Assembly: GCA_026770025.1 (NCBI GenBank)
Contig: JAMXDE010000005.1
Coordinates: 2,170,001 to 2,234,000 of the forward strand
DNA: 64,000 nt
From: Craspedostauros australis
Taxonomy: Eukaryota; Bacillariophyta; Bacillariophyceae; Mastogloiales; Achnanthaceae
Direction: 5' to 3'
Shown here: positions 23,301 to 34,451 of the stretch, piece after piece
Layout of the letters: every line of letters begins with the position of its first letter
Position numbering within the stretch: position 1 is the first letter of the stretch
The notes under the pieces: generated by a model
The model's input: only the letters and a program-made list of their open reading frames with translations
Database searches by the model: none
Told to the model about the DNA's origin: nothing
Translations under genes and position numbers: made by a program

Positions 23301-25191
23301 AACATCGACATCTGCCTTCGCCTTTGATTCCGCGTCGGCGTCGGCGTCCGCATTTGCAGCAGATGCCTTGTCCTTTGTGGATATTGAATTGGCATCTTTC
23401 TCTGTTGCAGAAGTGGTGTTGGATTTCTCCTTTGTCCCAAATTCCGCAGCCGCAGCAGCAGCCATGGCAGCACCGGCGAGTCCATCCTTCGAAAGGTCTG
23501 ATTTGGCCTGTGGTGTGGATTTCGTCGTTTGGTCATCTGCAGTTTTGCTTGGTGTGGCTGGAGAAGATTCTTTTTCTGTGTCGCGCTTTTCATTGCTGGC
23601 AGTAGCGATCTTTGTCTCTGCTTGATTCGTCTCATTGACAGTCTCGGAAACGCCACCATCCTTGGAATCGCCACTCGTTGTCTCCGCACGTTTCGGCTTG
23701 GCAGCAGACTGCTGAGCGCGCAACTTCTTCATCTCACGAATTGCCCGCGAGGCAGCCTTGTAGATCTTTGAGTGCCTTTTGTATGGGCCGAAGATGCCGT
23801 GGATGATGCACTCGGCACAACTCCAATCACCTTTGCAATCAATTTTGAAAATGGCAGCGCATGGTACGTACGTAATGAGGTTGGCGCAAATCATCGATGG
23901 AGACGGCGTCCACGATGGTGATGATATTCCGTTCATCGTAAGTATATGCGCATGCGAATGTGAGTGAGGGTGTTAGAGAGATGAGTAGTGTTTGTGCAAC
24001 TGATGCTGTTCGGTGCCGCGCTCGGGACGATTGCTCTTCTGCTACAACATGCACCGCATTGTGTATTGTATCATCTTCCACCCGACCAACTTACCGGTTG
24101 GGAGTGACGTGAGGGCAGGTCTTACGCATTGGATGTGATAGGCAAGAGTGCATGTGCTGCAGCACAGCAACTCGCCTGCATTGCATTGTGTGTGTTATGC
24201 GGAATGGAATGGAAGAGCAGAAGAAGTACGTCATTGATCGCAAGGAATGCAAAATGAGTTGGTTGTGAGGCGTTCAATCACCGCGGTGCGTCCATACGTA
24301 ATGATTCCAGCAAACGACTGTTCCATAATCTTTCCTCACCTCCCTTGCTACAGACGTCACAAACGTCGTTGTGCTGATCGAGGAACTCTTGCGAGTCCAT
24401 GGATTCCATCGAACTTTCGTCGCCTTTGTGTGCGGAATGGACCTGGAGCTTCCTCTGCTTCCTGTTGGGTCTGCGGTCGTTATTTGTGCTTCCTTTTGGT
24501 CTCCCTTTCGTGTTTGAATGTTCAACAGCAGCGGCAACATCATCTTCCGGCTTGTCTGTTCGTTGGTCACTGTTGCTGTTTTCATCATGTTCGCTTCCAG
24601 CCTTTCCAGTCCTGCCGCTATGCTCCTTGCCGGCTTTCTTGCTAGCGCTGCCCTCTTCCTCGCTATCATCGGTGGCATCATCATGGCTGCTTGAATCGCT
24701 GCTACTGCTTTCGCTGTCATCGCCACTGTCGTCACTTTCATCACTGCTTGATTTCTTGGGTTGCATACGTTCCAAAGCGTACTGGTAAAACGCAATTGCG
24801 TGCTCCGAGTTGGATTTCCTACCGGGGCCAACCCGCTTCTTCTCTTCGCTGCCAAGTGCATTCATATGGATGCGGATAGGATATCCCAATGTTGATTCCA
24901 ATGCAATGCAGCGACGCAACGTTCTGTGAGTGTTTTGTGGAGGGAATCGCAGTATGCTCGGATCGCTGATTGCCTTCATCCATCCAAAGCATGCATTCGT
25001 GCACTCGCATGATCACAAACAGAACTCGATCTGTTCCATACTCACTGTTTGCTTCGGATTCCCTCCAGCGTTCCTCGCAAGGACTCTTCACATCGCTTCT
25101 TGTCGCCGCCAAAGCCCCGCAGCAAGGCATCCACCTTTTCTTCCCATGCCACAGGACGCGGAGCTGCTCGCAGATACTTCTTCGTGACCAT
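20340..25191 (-). CDS. PHD-finger and AT-hook chromatin protein, at least three exons
   Basis: Exon 1 25191-25046 (MVTKKYLRAAPRP...) joins by a 122-bp intron (GTGAGT...CACAG) in phase to exon 2 24923-24340; the final exon covers about 23936-20340 and encodes roughly 1190 residues. Exon 2 ends just after CDVCSKGG, the start of a first PHD finger, which continues in exon 3 (CANLITYVPCAAIF...WSCAEC). No canonical AG fits this second join, and this finger lacks part of its Cys/His set. A second, complete PHD finger (about 22665-22870) has CRVC, CDQC, EYHTFC and FCPTC, preceded by extra Cys pairs (CNFC, CCFCAC). AT-hook cores GRPRGRPPK, RKRGRPPK and KGRPKGS follow or precede. Most of the rest is Ser/Thr/Pro/Ala-rich and disordered. 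A conserved-looking C-terminal block (RKPGARECMQISRRFG...RMRERLDDHARYLE) ends in a helix. Likely a histone-tail reader in the nucleus; the target mark is unknown. Confidence 0.75.
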
Positions 25192-25937
25192 GATGGATTC
25201 TGGTGGATTGCGCTGTTTTCGCTTTTGTCGAGACGGTGCTGTTTGACCTCGAACCGGATGAGTGTGGTGTTGCCGTCAGTGTTGGCGTTGGACGATGCGA
25301 ACGCAACCAGCAAGTGCAGAAGCGAAGAGGTTGTGCGGGGTCTCCTCTCCGTTGATTCCTGATCGCGTGACTTGGCTTCGTCCTCGTTGCTGGCAACTTT
25401 GGATTTCTTTTTGACCTGTGCTTCCAGGGCTGAAAGATTGGACAGGTGCACACACTCGCTCTCTCTCTCTCTCTCTCTCGCTCTTGTTGACGTCTTGTGG
25501 ACGACGTTGCCGATGTCGGAGATGGATGGCCTCTCTTTGCGTCTGCTCGTGTGGAGGCAGTGGGGTGGCGACGATGGTGGGGGGTGGAGTCGCAAGTCAC
25601 CACACACAACCGCTGTGGCTGAGGGCGTTTGCCCTTGTTTGTTTGTGTCCATGTCTCGATCACGAATGAATCGTGTGTGCCATCGCTAGATTGCTATTCA
25701 AAGGCTAGAGCGGGATCTTCAACACAACAATTCTTGTTCTCCTTTTCTTCGCTATCTTTGTGACAAGTTCCGGCTGTTCTGCCATCACCGCTTCGGGCGC
25801 CCAAAAGTAGGCGCAAAGAACACACAAAGAAGACGCAAAGATTGCGATCATCACCTGTCTGCCTCCCTCCATCCATCAACGAACAAAGCGCAGAGCAGAC
25901 AACACTGAGTTCACCAACGAGAACGACGACAGCAACG
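25192..25937. other. Divergent promoter spacer PHD / AlaX with CT microsatellite
   Basis: 746 bp between outward-reading genes. It contains a CT-dinucleotide run (about 25459-25479). Open frames here are low-complexity (Arg-Glu runs from the microsatellite) and are not called. Confidence 0.45.
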
Positions 25938-26801
25938 ATGACGAACGCCTGCGTGGACGTGTCTCCGACGGAGATGATTTACATGACGTACGACGGCAAC
26001 TTCGAGATGCGGTGCGATGCCAAGATCCTTCATACGCAAGCCGTCGAAGTGGAGGGCGACGCAGCAGACAGCGACGCGCAGACCGTCCACGTCTACCTAG
26101 ATCGCACAGTGCTGCATGCGCAAGGAGGTGGTCAGCCGACCGATATCGGGACGATGAAGATCGAGACAGGCGCCAGCACTGTGGCCGTGCAGGTGGAGAA
26201 GGTCACGATGGATCGATCGACCGGCGTTGCGTTGCATCGTGGCAAGGTGATGCAATCGACAGCAGAGGCCGAGGATGGCGTGCATGCATCTATCGACGAC
26301 GTGAAAGTTGGCGACAAGGTTCACGTTGAGGTGGATGCCGACAACCGGCAGATACTGTCGGAATGCCACACTGCAGGACACGTCGTGGATTCCGCCATGG
26401 CGCGTTGCGGATCTGTGCTGCCACCTTCCAAGGCGTACCACTTCTTGGATGGACCCTACGTCGAGTACAAAGGCAAGATCCCCGCCGAGGAACGCAACGC
26501 GCTGCTTGCCAAGCTCAAGGTGGCGTTCCAAGAGTTGGTCGAGGAGGACATCTGCACCAAGATCGCCGTGCTGTCCAAGTCTGATGCCGAGGCCGTCTGC
26601 AACCGAGTGGCAGAGAACTACTTCAACATGGAGGATTTTGACGATGACAACGTTCGGATCGTGACGGTCGCTGGGTGGCCGTGTCCATGTGGCGGCACGC
26701 ACGTCCGCAGCACAGGAAATCTGAAAGAACGCAAGTGGGGTGTCACTGGATTGAAATGCAAGAAGGGGGTTGTGCGAGTCAAGTACGGCAAGGACTGTTA
26801 G
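25938..26801 (+). CDS. AlaX-type alanyl-tRNA editing protein
   Basis: 287 residues from the ATG at 25938; the frame extends upstream only with non-ATG codons. Related to the editing half of alanyl-tRNA synthetase, a free-standing enzyme that hydrolyses mischarged Ser- or Gly-tRNA(Ala). The N-terminal part has LHAQGGGQPTDIGT, the family's GGGQPxDxG motif. The zinc site is complete: HTAGH (HxxxH) near residue 142 and CPCGGTH (CxxxH) near residue 253. No aminoacylation domain is present. No targeting peptide is obvious, so cytosolic action is likely. Single exon, divergent to the PHD gene. Confidence 0.87.
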   Translation: MTNACVDVSPTEMIYMTYDGNFEMRCDAKILHTQAVEVEGDAADSDAQTVHVYLDRTVLHAQGGGQPTDIGTMKIETGASTVAVQVEKVTMDRSTGVALHRGKVMQSTAEAEDGVHASIDDVKVGDKVHVEVDADNRQILSECHTAGHVVDSAMARCGSVLPPSKAYHFLDGPYVEYKGKIPAEERNALLAKLKVAFQELVEEDICTKIAVLSKSDAEAVCNRVAENYFNMEDFDDDNVRIVTVAGWPCPCGGTHVRSTGNLKERKWGVTGLKCKKGVVRVKYGKDC

Positions 26802-27972
26802 CACAGCGATTCGAGGATAGGCTGTGAGAATCTACGACCATGGTGGTCTCTTCGTTTTAAGACCCGGTTACTCTAGGAAGCGTGCATCTGAGCCGTAATG
26901 ACTTTTATGACCTATCTGAAACTTTGCACACAGATAGAACTATAGGTGGAGGGCTACTGTGTGAAATATTGCCCCCCCTACGAGCATTATTATAAGAGTT
27001 ATAAGCATCTAGGCTAACCTCTACACGCCGGCCGCGCCACAAGATACCCTCGCAGTGGCCCGTGTTAAAACTTTTTAGCCTTTCCTCCGACATCGCCCGT
27101 CAAGCCAAGGATGTTGTGAGTTTAGACAACAACATGTGTCCAAACCTGGATGGCTTGGCTTTTGGACGTCGTACACATGGTCGGAAGACAGTCTCAGTCG
27201 ACGTTCTCCAGACGTTATCCACACACATCTTTCCAGATTCTCGTACCGCGGATAGACGTGGAATTGCCTTCTTCAATTTCCTGGGCTTCTCGATTTCGCT
27301 TCGATCGAAGTCGTCGATGTTCGAATTCCTTCTTGTGGGAAAAGGATTCTTCGTTTTCGTTTCGGCTTGTGGGTTGGCATGCTTTTTCCTCGGTTGTACG
27401 GACGTTAACAGTTGCGAATGTCCCATCTGTCCGCAACTTTCGTCTCATGCTCCCTTAAATGAAGAAATGTCCCGATGTGACAAATGCATACGTCGTTGAC
27501 TTTGTTGCCAGAGAGGACGGGTGCCCGATCAAACGAACTGTGTGTCGAATTGATGGCTCTCGACCAGATCGATCAAGTGTCGAATTGGATTTTGGGAGGG
27601 TCTTCTTGTGTCTCTGGAGGTGGTTCTCTTGGGCCCCGCTTGCAACACACAACACGTCTTGAGATGCCGAAATCATCAAGTCGTGAAGTTTGGAAGAGCC
27701 CGCCCACTGGCTGATGACAGATGTTCACACAGAGAAAGCAGACTTGTGCGCCGTCGTCCTTGTTGGGGTGGAAGCAAATGCGTTTTCGCAGTCATTTGGT
27801 CTCGTCGATCTTTTGCTATTCCACACGCAAGCACGATGTCCAACGCACTGCAACGTTCATTGAGGACGAGCGCCCTGGTGGGCTGTATTCACAACAAAGG
27901 AGAGGCATCCAATGCCGCAATACGACTACCATCGAAGCACAGCATCAACGGAACATCCGAAAGTGACATCCG
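26802..27972. other. Repeat-bearing spacer, no gene called
   Basis: Contains inverted-repeat arm A (26856-26992). The rest has open frames up to about 145 codons on + (27062-27499) and 108 on - (27426-27100), but they overlap each other, lack recognisable domains and are not called. Confidence 0.4.
26856..26992 (+). repeat. 137-bp inverted repeat, arm A
   Basis: Reads TTTAAGACCCGGTTACTC... to ...CGAGCATTATTA. Its exact reverse complement lies at 35990-36126; all 137 positions agree by eye, including a run of seven C. The outer edge carries TTAA (26857-26860). Similarity stops abruptly at both ends. Confidence 0.9.
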
Positions 27973-28313
27973 AGCATGACACCCTGACATGGCATCATGG
28001 CATGGCATCGCAGAATGGCATCGACGCATGACATCACAGCATGGCATCACAGAATGGCAGATCATCACGGCATGGTATTGCATCACAAGATGGCATCACA
28101 AAATGGCACAACGGCATGGCGTCACGGCACAGCGTCATGGCATGGCATCACAGCATGGCATCGCAGAATGCCATCGAAGCACAGCATCACAACATGGCGT
28201 CACGGCATGACGTCACAGCACGGCATCACACCATAGCATGGCATCACAACATGCCACCACGGCATGCCATCACAGCATGACACCGCAGCATGACATCGCA
28301 GCATTTCAACACA
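27973..28313 (+). repeat. 13-bp minisatellite
   Basis: About 25 head-to-tail copies of a unit close to GCATGGCATCACA, with many one- or two-base variants and a few longer spacings near 28030-28100. No spacers of constant length separate the copies, so this is a tandem minisatellite. Confidence 0.85.
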
Positions 28314-28544
28314 GCTCTCTTTTGTTGGATGATTGACAGACATTGTGGGATACGATCCTCGCTGTACAGTCACTTGACATGCAGTCAGATCGCCCTGCCC
28401 AATCTGAACCCAGCACGCGATCGCACAACACACTTGAGCACACAGGGTGAGTGATGAAGGGATGATGGCCAATGTTGTCCTCGTCACCAAATGAGTCCAC
28501 TGGCATTTGAGCACTCAACACAACATCAACAGAGCTCAGCACAC

Positions 28545-29420
28545 GGAGCATGCTGAGTCAGAGATAGATGGCCGCCATCGATGCCATCAAAACTGCAAAG
28601 TGGATCCGCTGCGGTTGAATTACCCTACGTGCCACACATCAACACAGCAGAATGCACACGAGCAGATGATGAGCCATGGAGAGCCGATGTCGGATGCGAC
28701 CCTCCCTGCTCAGCGCCAGGCCATGCGGATTGCATCGCTGCAAGCAACATCGACACAGCACACCACGAGCAAACATATGGTGATAGATGGAGAGATGCCT
28801 GTTTGATTTGATTGTAATTGCGATGCAAATCACTGTGCACATGGATTGCCAGTGTGGCATCTGCGCGGCACAACACGGTGGAGCATATGGTCAGAGAAGG
28901 AGAGACGCTGTCGGGCGTGATCCTCACTGCGAGGGGAATCGCTTCACGGTTGGATCACTCCGCGGTTGAATCACCGGCCGCATCACAAGCGAGCACATGA
29001 TGGGAAATAGACAGGCGCCGCCGGACGTGACCGTGGCTGCAAAGTGAATCCGCGGTGCATGGGTCATCCTGAGCACGACCGGCACAGGCTGTTGTATGCG
29101 AATCCGTCACCCACAAGTACAGCGCCAGAGATGGATAGATGCGGTGGGATGTGAATCTCATTGGGCAACGAAGCATCTTGCACGCGGATTGTACCCACAC
29201 AACACCAACACTGCCAATCACACGCAATCCCATTACATGCGAACAGATGGTGATAGAAAGAGAGGTGGTGCAGCCAGAGGTGGTCCTCATGACGAAGCGA
29301 ATCTGCTGCGGTTGGATCCTCCAGCGCATCACACACCATCAAAGTACATCAGAGCACATCAGAGCACATCAAGCGCGCGTATGGTGAAAGATGGAGACAC
29401 GTTGTCGGATGCCGATCAGA
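28545..29420 (+). repeat. Diverged satellite, unit about 110 bp
   Basis: A block of the type GAGCAxATGGTGATAGATGG-AGA-GCTGTCGGATGTGA-CCTC recurs near 28661, 28769, 28882, 28992, 29127, 29239 and 29376, about 108-135 bp apart, alternating with AATCCGCTGCGGTTG-type and CACAACAC-type stretches. Copies are much diverged, so the array is old. No gene is seen in it. Confidence 0.65.
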
Positions 29421-29903
29421 CCTTTTCAATGAATCGGCATGCGCTTGCGTCGATGGCAGCACATGGACACGATACGAGCACGATGGCACCATGCAGCACA
29501 GCAGGATGTTGCCCCAAAGCACGTCAACACAGCGCAATGGCACAGTGCATTCGTTGCTGAAACGTCGACCCATGTGAGCATCGCATGGTACCAAAGCTTA
29601 AGAGAAATAGAGCAGATGGAATCGTGTGGAGTGGCTGCGGATTCAAACGGAGAAAACGGCACTGCGATGAACCCAGAAACGAGAATATCATGGATGCTTT
29701 AGTGGCAGCACAGACGACACAAGGACAACACAGCGCTCATCGCCGTTGCGCGGCGCCTGGCACTCCGCACATCACAACGCAACACATCACATTCACCCCC
29801 TTTCTCCACAATCAATCCATTCGTCAAGCGAAAACACGAGAACAACAGCACCGTCGCTGCCACCACTGCCACCACCAACAACAACAATCACATCATCATT
29901 GAC
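29421..29903. other. Spacer before the TLDc gene
   Basis: 483 bp, A/C-rich toward its end with CAACAACAA runs. No gene is supported; likely promoter and 5' UTR of the TLDc gene. Confidence 0.4.
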
Positions 29904-32900
29904 ATGGCCAACCGTTCTCGCGTTGACTTGGTAGATAGGACCCTTCTCTCTCGGATAGCACCATACGAGTCGACAGTCCAAGCTGTGCCACGACAGCAGA
30001 AGTGAACGCAGAAGTGGCATCAGCCGCAGCGAAGACCACAGATGGTACCGTCGGAGATCCGGCTGTTGCGCAAGACAACAGCAACACCAGCAATGGCACG
30101 AATGGCATGAATGCTACCATGAATAATGACATGGATAACGACGTGGACAACACAGAGGGAAACGCTGCGAACGACAGCATTTGCAAGAAGGAAAAACGAG
30201 GGGTGCTGGGATCATCGCGCAGGCGCGCCTCCTCTTTCGTTTACCTGACGTCCAAGGAGCATACCTTCTTGCAGGAACTTTCGATGCGTGGCATGGACAG
30301 CGAGATCGAACTGGTATGGGAGCGACTGCATCAGGGGGAGCTCATGTCCATGTCATCCATTTCTCACGTTGCCACTGCCAAGTCAGCAGATGATCAACCA
30401 ATTGGCACAGATTCCACAAAGGCAGCCAATGAGATCAATCATGATGCTGACTCCACCACTGCTACTACTTTGCAACTGCGACTTTGGCTGATGTGGAGTT
30501 GAAGGCAAACACAAGGCCACCACTGCCAAGACTCCCAAAGCCCATATCATTCGCGTCCAATGCAGATGGTCTTCAAAACGGTGATGTGAGTGGCATGAAT
30601 TCAAAAGGTTCCGTCCGCAAGAAGATGGGCAGGTCCACGTCAGTGGGATCCGCCTGTCGCAACCCAGTGCTGCAGCAACGACATCAGCAGCAACCGGATG
30701 GCAAGGACTCGCCGCACATGCTTCTGTGGAAGGCGCACGAGCAAGGGCTGGGGACTTTGGTCACGACGTCGAATGCGATGGGTGCGGGAACGCTGTTCGT
30801 TCCAGCCGATGCGCCGCCACATCCCTGGCTGCAGTCGCAGGCACAAGCCAACCAAAGGGACAAATCGGCATCGACCAAACAATCGGCGTCAACCACAGCA
30901 ACGCCTCCGACCATCATCCAGCCATTCCCATCCATGCTCCTGATTCCACAACTCCAACGAAACAGAAGCCATGGCAGCAACAGCAGCAGCAACAGCTTGA
31001 GCAGATACGATAATTCCACCGCCGCGCCAGCAGCCAACAAGAGACTTTCATTCTGCGGCAGTGGTCACAACACCACCTTGGCCGCATCATCGTTGACCCC
31101 CGATGACATGCACCGCTTGCATGCTGCAGCGCACGCGATTTTCCGCAGCAAGGTGCAACGCAGATCGATCAGACTCCCTGCCTCCGCCACTCTGCAGCAG
31201 AGGTTGAAAATGCAGCAGCAAAAGCAACAACAACAACAACGCGACATCCCAACTGCAAAACTCACACGCAAATATCAGCGTTCCCAATCGCTGACCGTCG
31301 CTGCAGTATCCTTTGCAAACAAGCCAATGGCAGCATTGCGGCTATCACCAATGCCCAAGAGATCGTCGATGTCAAAATCACAGTTTGGTGCCCTCGCATC
31401 TCCGCCAATGCCGCTGGCCGCACGTGACAGGATACAATCTGTCACCTTTTTTGGAGTGAACAAACGATGGTACCACTCCAACACCAACTTCAACCTTTCG
31501 CAGGTCGAAGCTTCTGACTCGCAGACAGTCGGACACATTGGTCTACGCCTCGTCGTCGTCATTGCCAATCGACGATGCTCCTGTGCCAACGTCGCGACCA
31601 AGCACAGCTCGTCTTGCAAGGATCGCATCTGACGCAGGATCCATCGCGTCCTTTGCCAGCATCCGCCCCGCCGCCGCCATTCGAAGCGACTCATCCACGA
31701 CGGTGGCGAGCATTGGCAATACGAGCATCCCACCGATCTAACCGGCAACAGCGCTGCGATCGCAATAGACAGCCACGGTCGATACGTTCCCCCCAATCCC
31801 TCCAGGCAAGGCGATGCGCGGCAATCCGTCGCCACCGAGGCCAGCATCCCACCCATCCAACTCGCGACGGCCATCCAGTCCGAATCAACTGCCACCAACA
31901 ACACGTTCCCGCCGCTCCCACCAAGCGTTGTGATGCGAGGCGAGTCAGTTGCCACCGACGCGACGAATGCGACCATCCCATCCATTCGTCATGCGACAGC
32001 GTTGCATTCCCAATCCACCATCTCGACGGACAGCGACTTGCCTTGCTTCAGAATTCGGCACTGGCAACATCGCCACATGTTCAATCAACCGCGACCACTG
32101 AGACATTCCCTCCCATCCAACCCGCAACCGTCATGCGGTCCGAATCGTGCACCGCCACTTTTCACGATGCAGCAGCACAGCAATCATCTAGAGTTGTCAT
32201 CCAAGACGGCATCCCGATCACATCTTCCACCACAACTACGCAGCTGTGCTTCCGCGATGCTGTCGTCACCATCCCACCACCACCATCTGTCAACGCGGCA
32301 GAGATCCTGCACGCGCAGTACAAGGCATCGGATCAAGTGGCTATGGCATGGGCGACGGCCGGCAACATGTCGTCATTTGCAACAAGCACATCGCAGTCGT
32401 CGCAAACCAGCAGCTCACACGAGCAACAGCAACAGCAACAGCAACAAAATCTCCCTCTTGATCATGTTCTTGCTACCATCCCGACTGTCCGAACTGCGGC
32501 CACAATACCGAGCGCCGCATCGACTGTCACAACCATCGAGTCTGCTGCAACGGCAGATTGTTCAATGGATCTTGACACCATGAGTCAAGCTTTGCCTTCG
32601 TCAACACCATCAGACGCCAAGATGCCTTCCCTCACCACGGAAGAACATGATGCGCCAACGGGGGCACCCGACACGCCCACAGCCAAGAAGAGCCCACCAA
32701 AACCTGTCCTGTTGCGCCTGGCATCAAGAAACAATTACGACGGCGAGGGTGTGGAAGTCAGCGAAAGTCCATCGAATATGTTGCAACAGCAGCAGCAGCA
32801 GCAGCAGCAGGGTTCGTTGCAGGCAACGGAAGATGCCACAGCACATGGCCAAGACGACGATGGTCAAGATCAGCAGCAGGAACCAGTGGTGCTGGATTAC

Positions 32901-34451
32901 ACTGATGTGGATCACAGCGCCGCCGTCGAAAACGCTGGGTCAAGCGAAGGGGCCTATCATCACTGGCAGCAACAGCTGCAACAACGGGCACAGCAACAAC
33001 CTCCGCAGAGCATCATCTGGTTCTCTCGACTGTTGAGCCATGGAAACACACCGATGGATCAGAGCCATGGCAACCATTACCTGTCAACCTCATTTGATGA
33101 ATCGTCGTACTACCACTACAAGGACGGTTTCCAGAACCAGGGCGCTTTGTTCAACCAAGATGCGCACGATGACATCTTTCGCATTCGTCGTGCCGTGTCG
33201 CACGACAACGATCAGTCGTTCATCCCAGAGATCATCGCCACAACGTCTGCACCAACTCTGGAGATGTCGAAATATTCCTCGCATGATCCCTTGGATGCCT
33301 CCACTATTGGCACACAGCGCGATCCGGAAGCCCTCAGTCACTTTGATACGCAGCATGCCCACCACATGCACTCTGAGGACGGCGATACTGACGACGACGA
33401 CGATGACGACGACTACCATGACTCTTGGGCTATGTCATCGGTGCCAGACAACGAGCGGTTCGACAGCTGGAACATTATGAAGGACGATTCCACGAACGGT
33501 AATGGAGGTGGTGGCACGTTGGGATTTTCCATCCTTGGCACATCGGCGGACGATGTGGCGGCGTCACCTCATGTCCTGAGCCCTCCGTTGATGGAATCGC
33601 TTCAAGGATTCTTCCTGTTTTCCAAAAACGGAGAAAACTTCTACCTGAAGTACTCCCTCGTCCGCGACGGCGCATCCCTCGGGTCCTTCCTCCAGTATGC
33701 AAGAGGGGCGCAGTACACAATACTGGCGCTGGAGACGGTGGATGGCGAAGTGTTCGGCGCCTTCACCGGCCAGGCATGGCGGAAGACATGGAAGTACTTT
33801 GGCACGGGCGAATGCTTCCTGTGGCGGATGCGCAATCACCGCTTGGCGCCGAAGAGCCGATCCGTTCTGGAGCAGGCGCAGCTGGAAAGCGAGATCGATG
33901 TCTTCCCGTATGCTGGTGCCAACGACTACATCCAGCTCTGCACGAGCGATCGACTTGCGGTTGGATGGGGCACCCCTGCCGATAGCACCGGCCCCATGCC
34001 CATTCCCACCGTTCCATCCTCCTCCTCTTCTCACAACTTCTACGACGATGACGATGGCGGACAAGAAGCAGGCGAAAAGAAGGAGGAATATCCACACACG
34101 GCCACCAACTACACATCAACCCACCTGGACACCATTGGTGGTCCAGCGACGGGTAGCAGTGGCCTCAACACCAACACCAGCAATGACAACAGTGATTACG
34201 CACAGAAACAAAGGCGACAGCCAAACTGGGGATTTGGTTTGGTCATCGAAGGAGATGATCTGCTCGATGGGACGACGTCTCCGTGCATGGCATTCAACAG
34301 CCCATCGCTGTCGAAGGAGCGCACCAACGGAACCAAGTTCGAAATCGTCAATCTCGAACTCTGGACGTTAACGCCGTGCGCTACAGACGTAGAGGCTGAG
34401 AAACTGGAGCTCTCGCGATTGATTCTGGAACGCCACGCAGCGTGGCCGTAG
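29904..34451 (+). CDS. TLDc-domain protein with long disordered N-terminal region and frame changes
   Basis: The last 280 or so residues (about 33585-34440) are a TLDc domain: GFFLFSKNGENFYLKYSL, ILALETVDGEVFGAF, FGTGECFLWR, a Gly-rich WGFGLVIEGDDLLDG, SPCMAFNSPSLS and the final VNLELWTL. TLDc proteins (OXR1, NCOA7, TLDC2) bind the V-ATPase and are linked to oxidative-stress resistance. Everything before it is Ser/Thr/Gln/Asn-rich, with poly-Gln runs at about 32420-32450 and 32785-32810 and a degenerate repeat of about 22 residues (pattern S-ATxxTxPPIQxATxMRSE). The frame beginning at ATG 29904 (MANRSRVDLVDR) has to change near 29990, 30430-30480, 31455, 31738 and 32045. None of these sites looks like a normal intron, so they are either assembly indels or decay of the N-terminal half; the frame from about 32045 to the stop is open. 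Lies between inverted-repeat arms A and B. Confidence 0.65.

Noticed and set aside
21241-23625. Two plus-strand frames of about 280 codons opposite the PHD gene
   Set aside because: They are Val/Ala/Ser-rich reflections of the Ala/Thr/Pro-rich minus-strand protein, with no domain of their own.
24819-25652. 277-codon minus-strand frame upstream of PHD exon 2
   Set aside because: It crosses a microsatellite (Arg-Glu run) and the PHD intron; the true exon 1 is in another frame (25191-25046), supported by phase-matching splice sites.
27062-27499. 145-codon plus-strand frame behind inverted-repeat arm A
   Set aside because: Starts without ATG, overlaps a minus-strand frame of similar length, and has no domain or splice support.
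27973-28313. CRISPR-like array
   Set aside because: Units are 13 bp, directly adjacent and variable, with no regular unique spacers, in a eukaryotic context.
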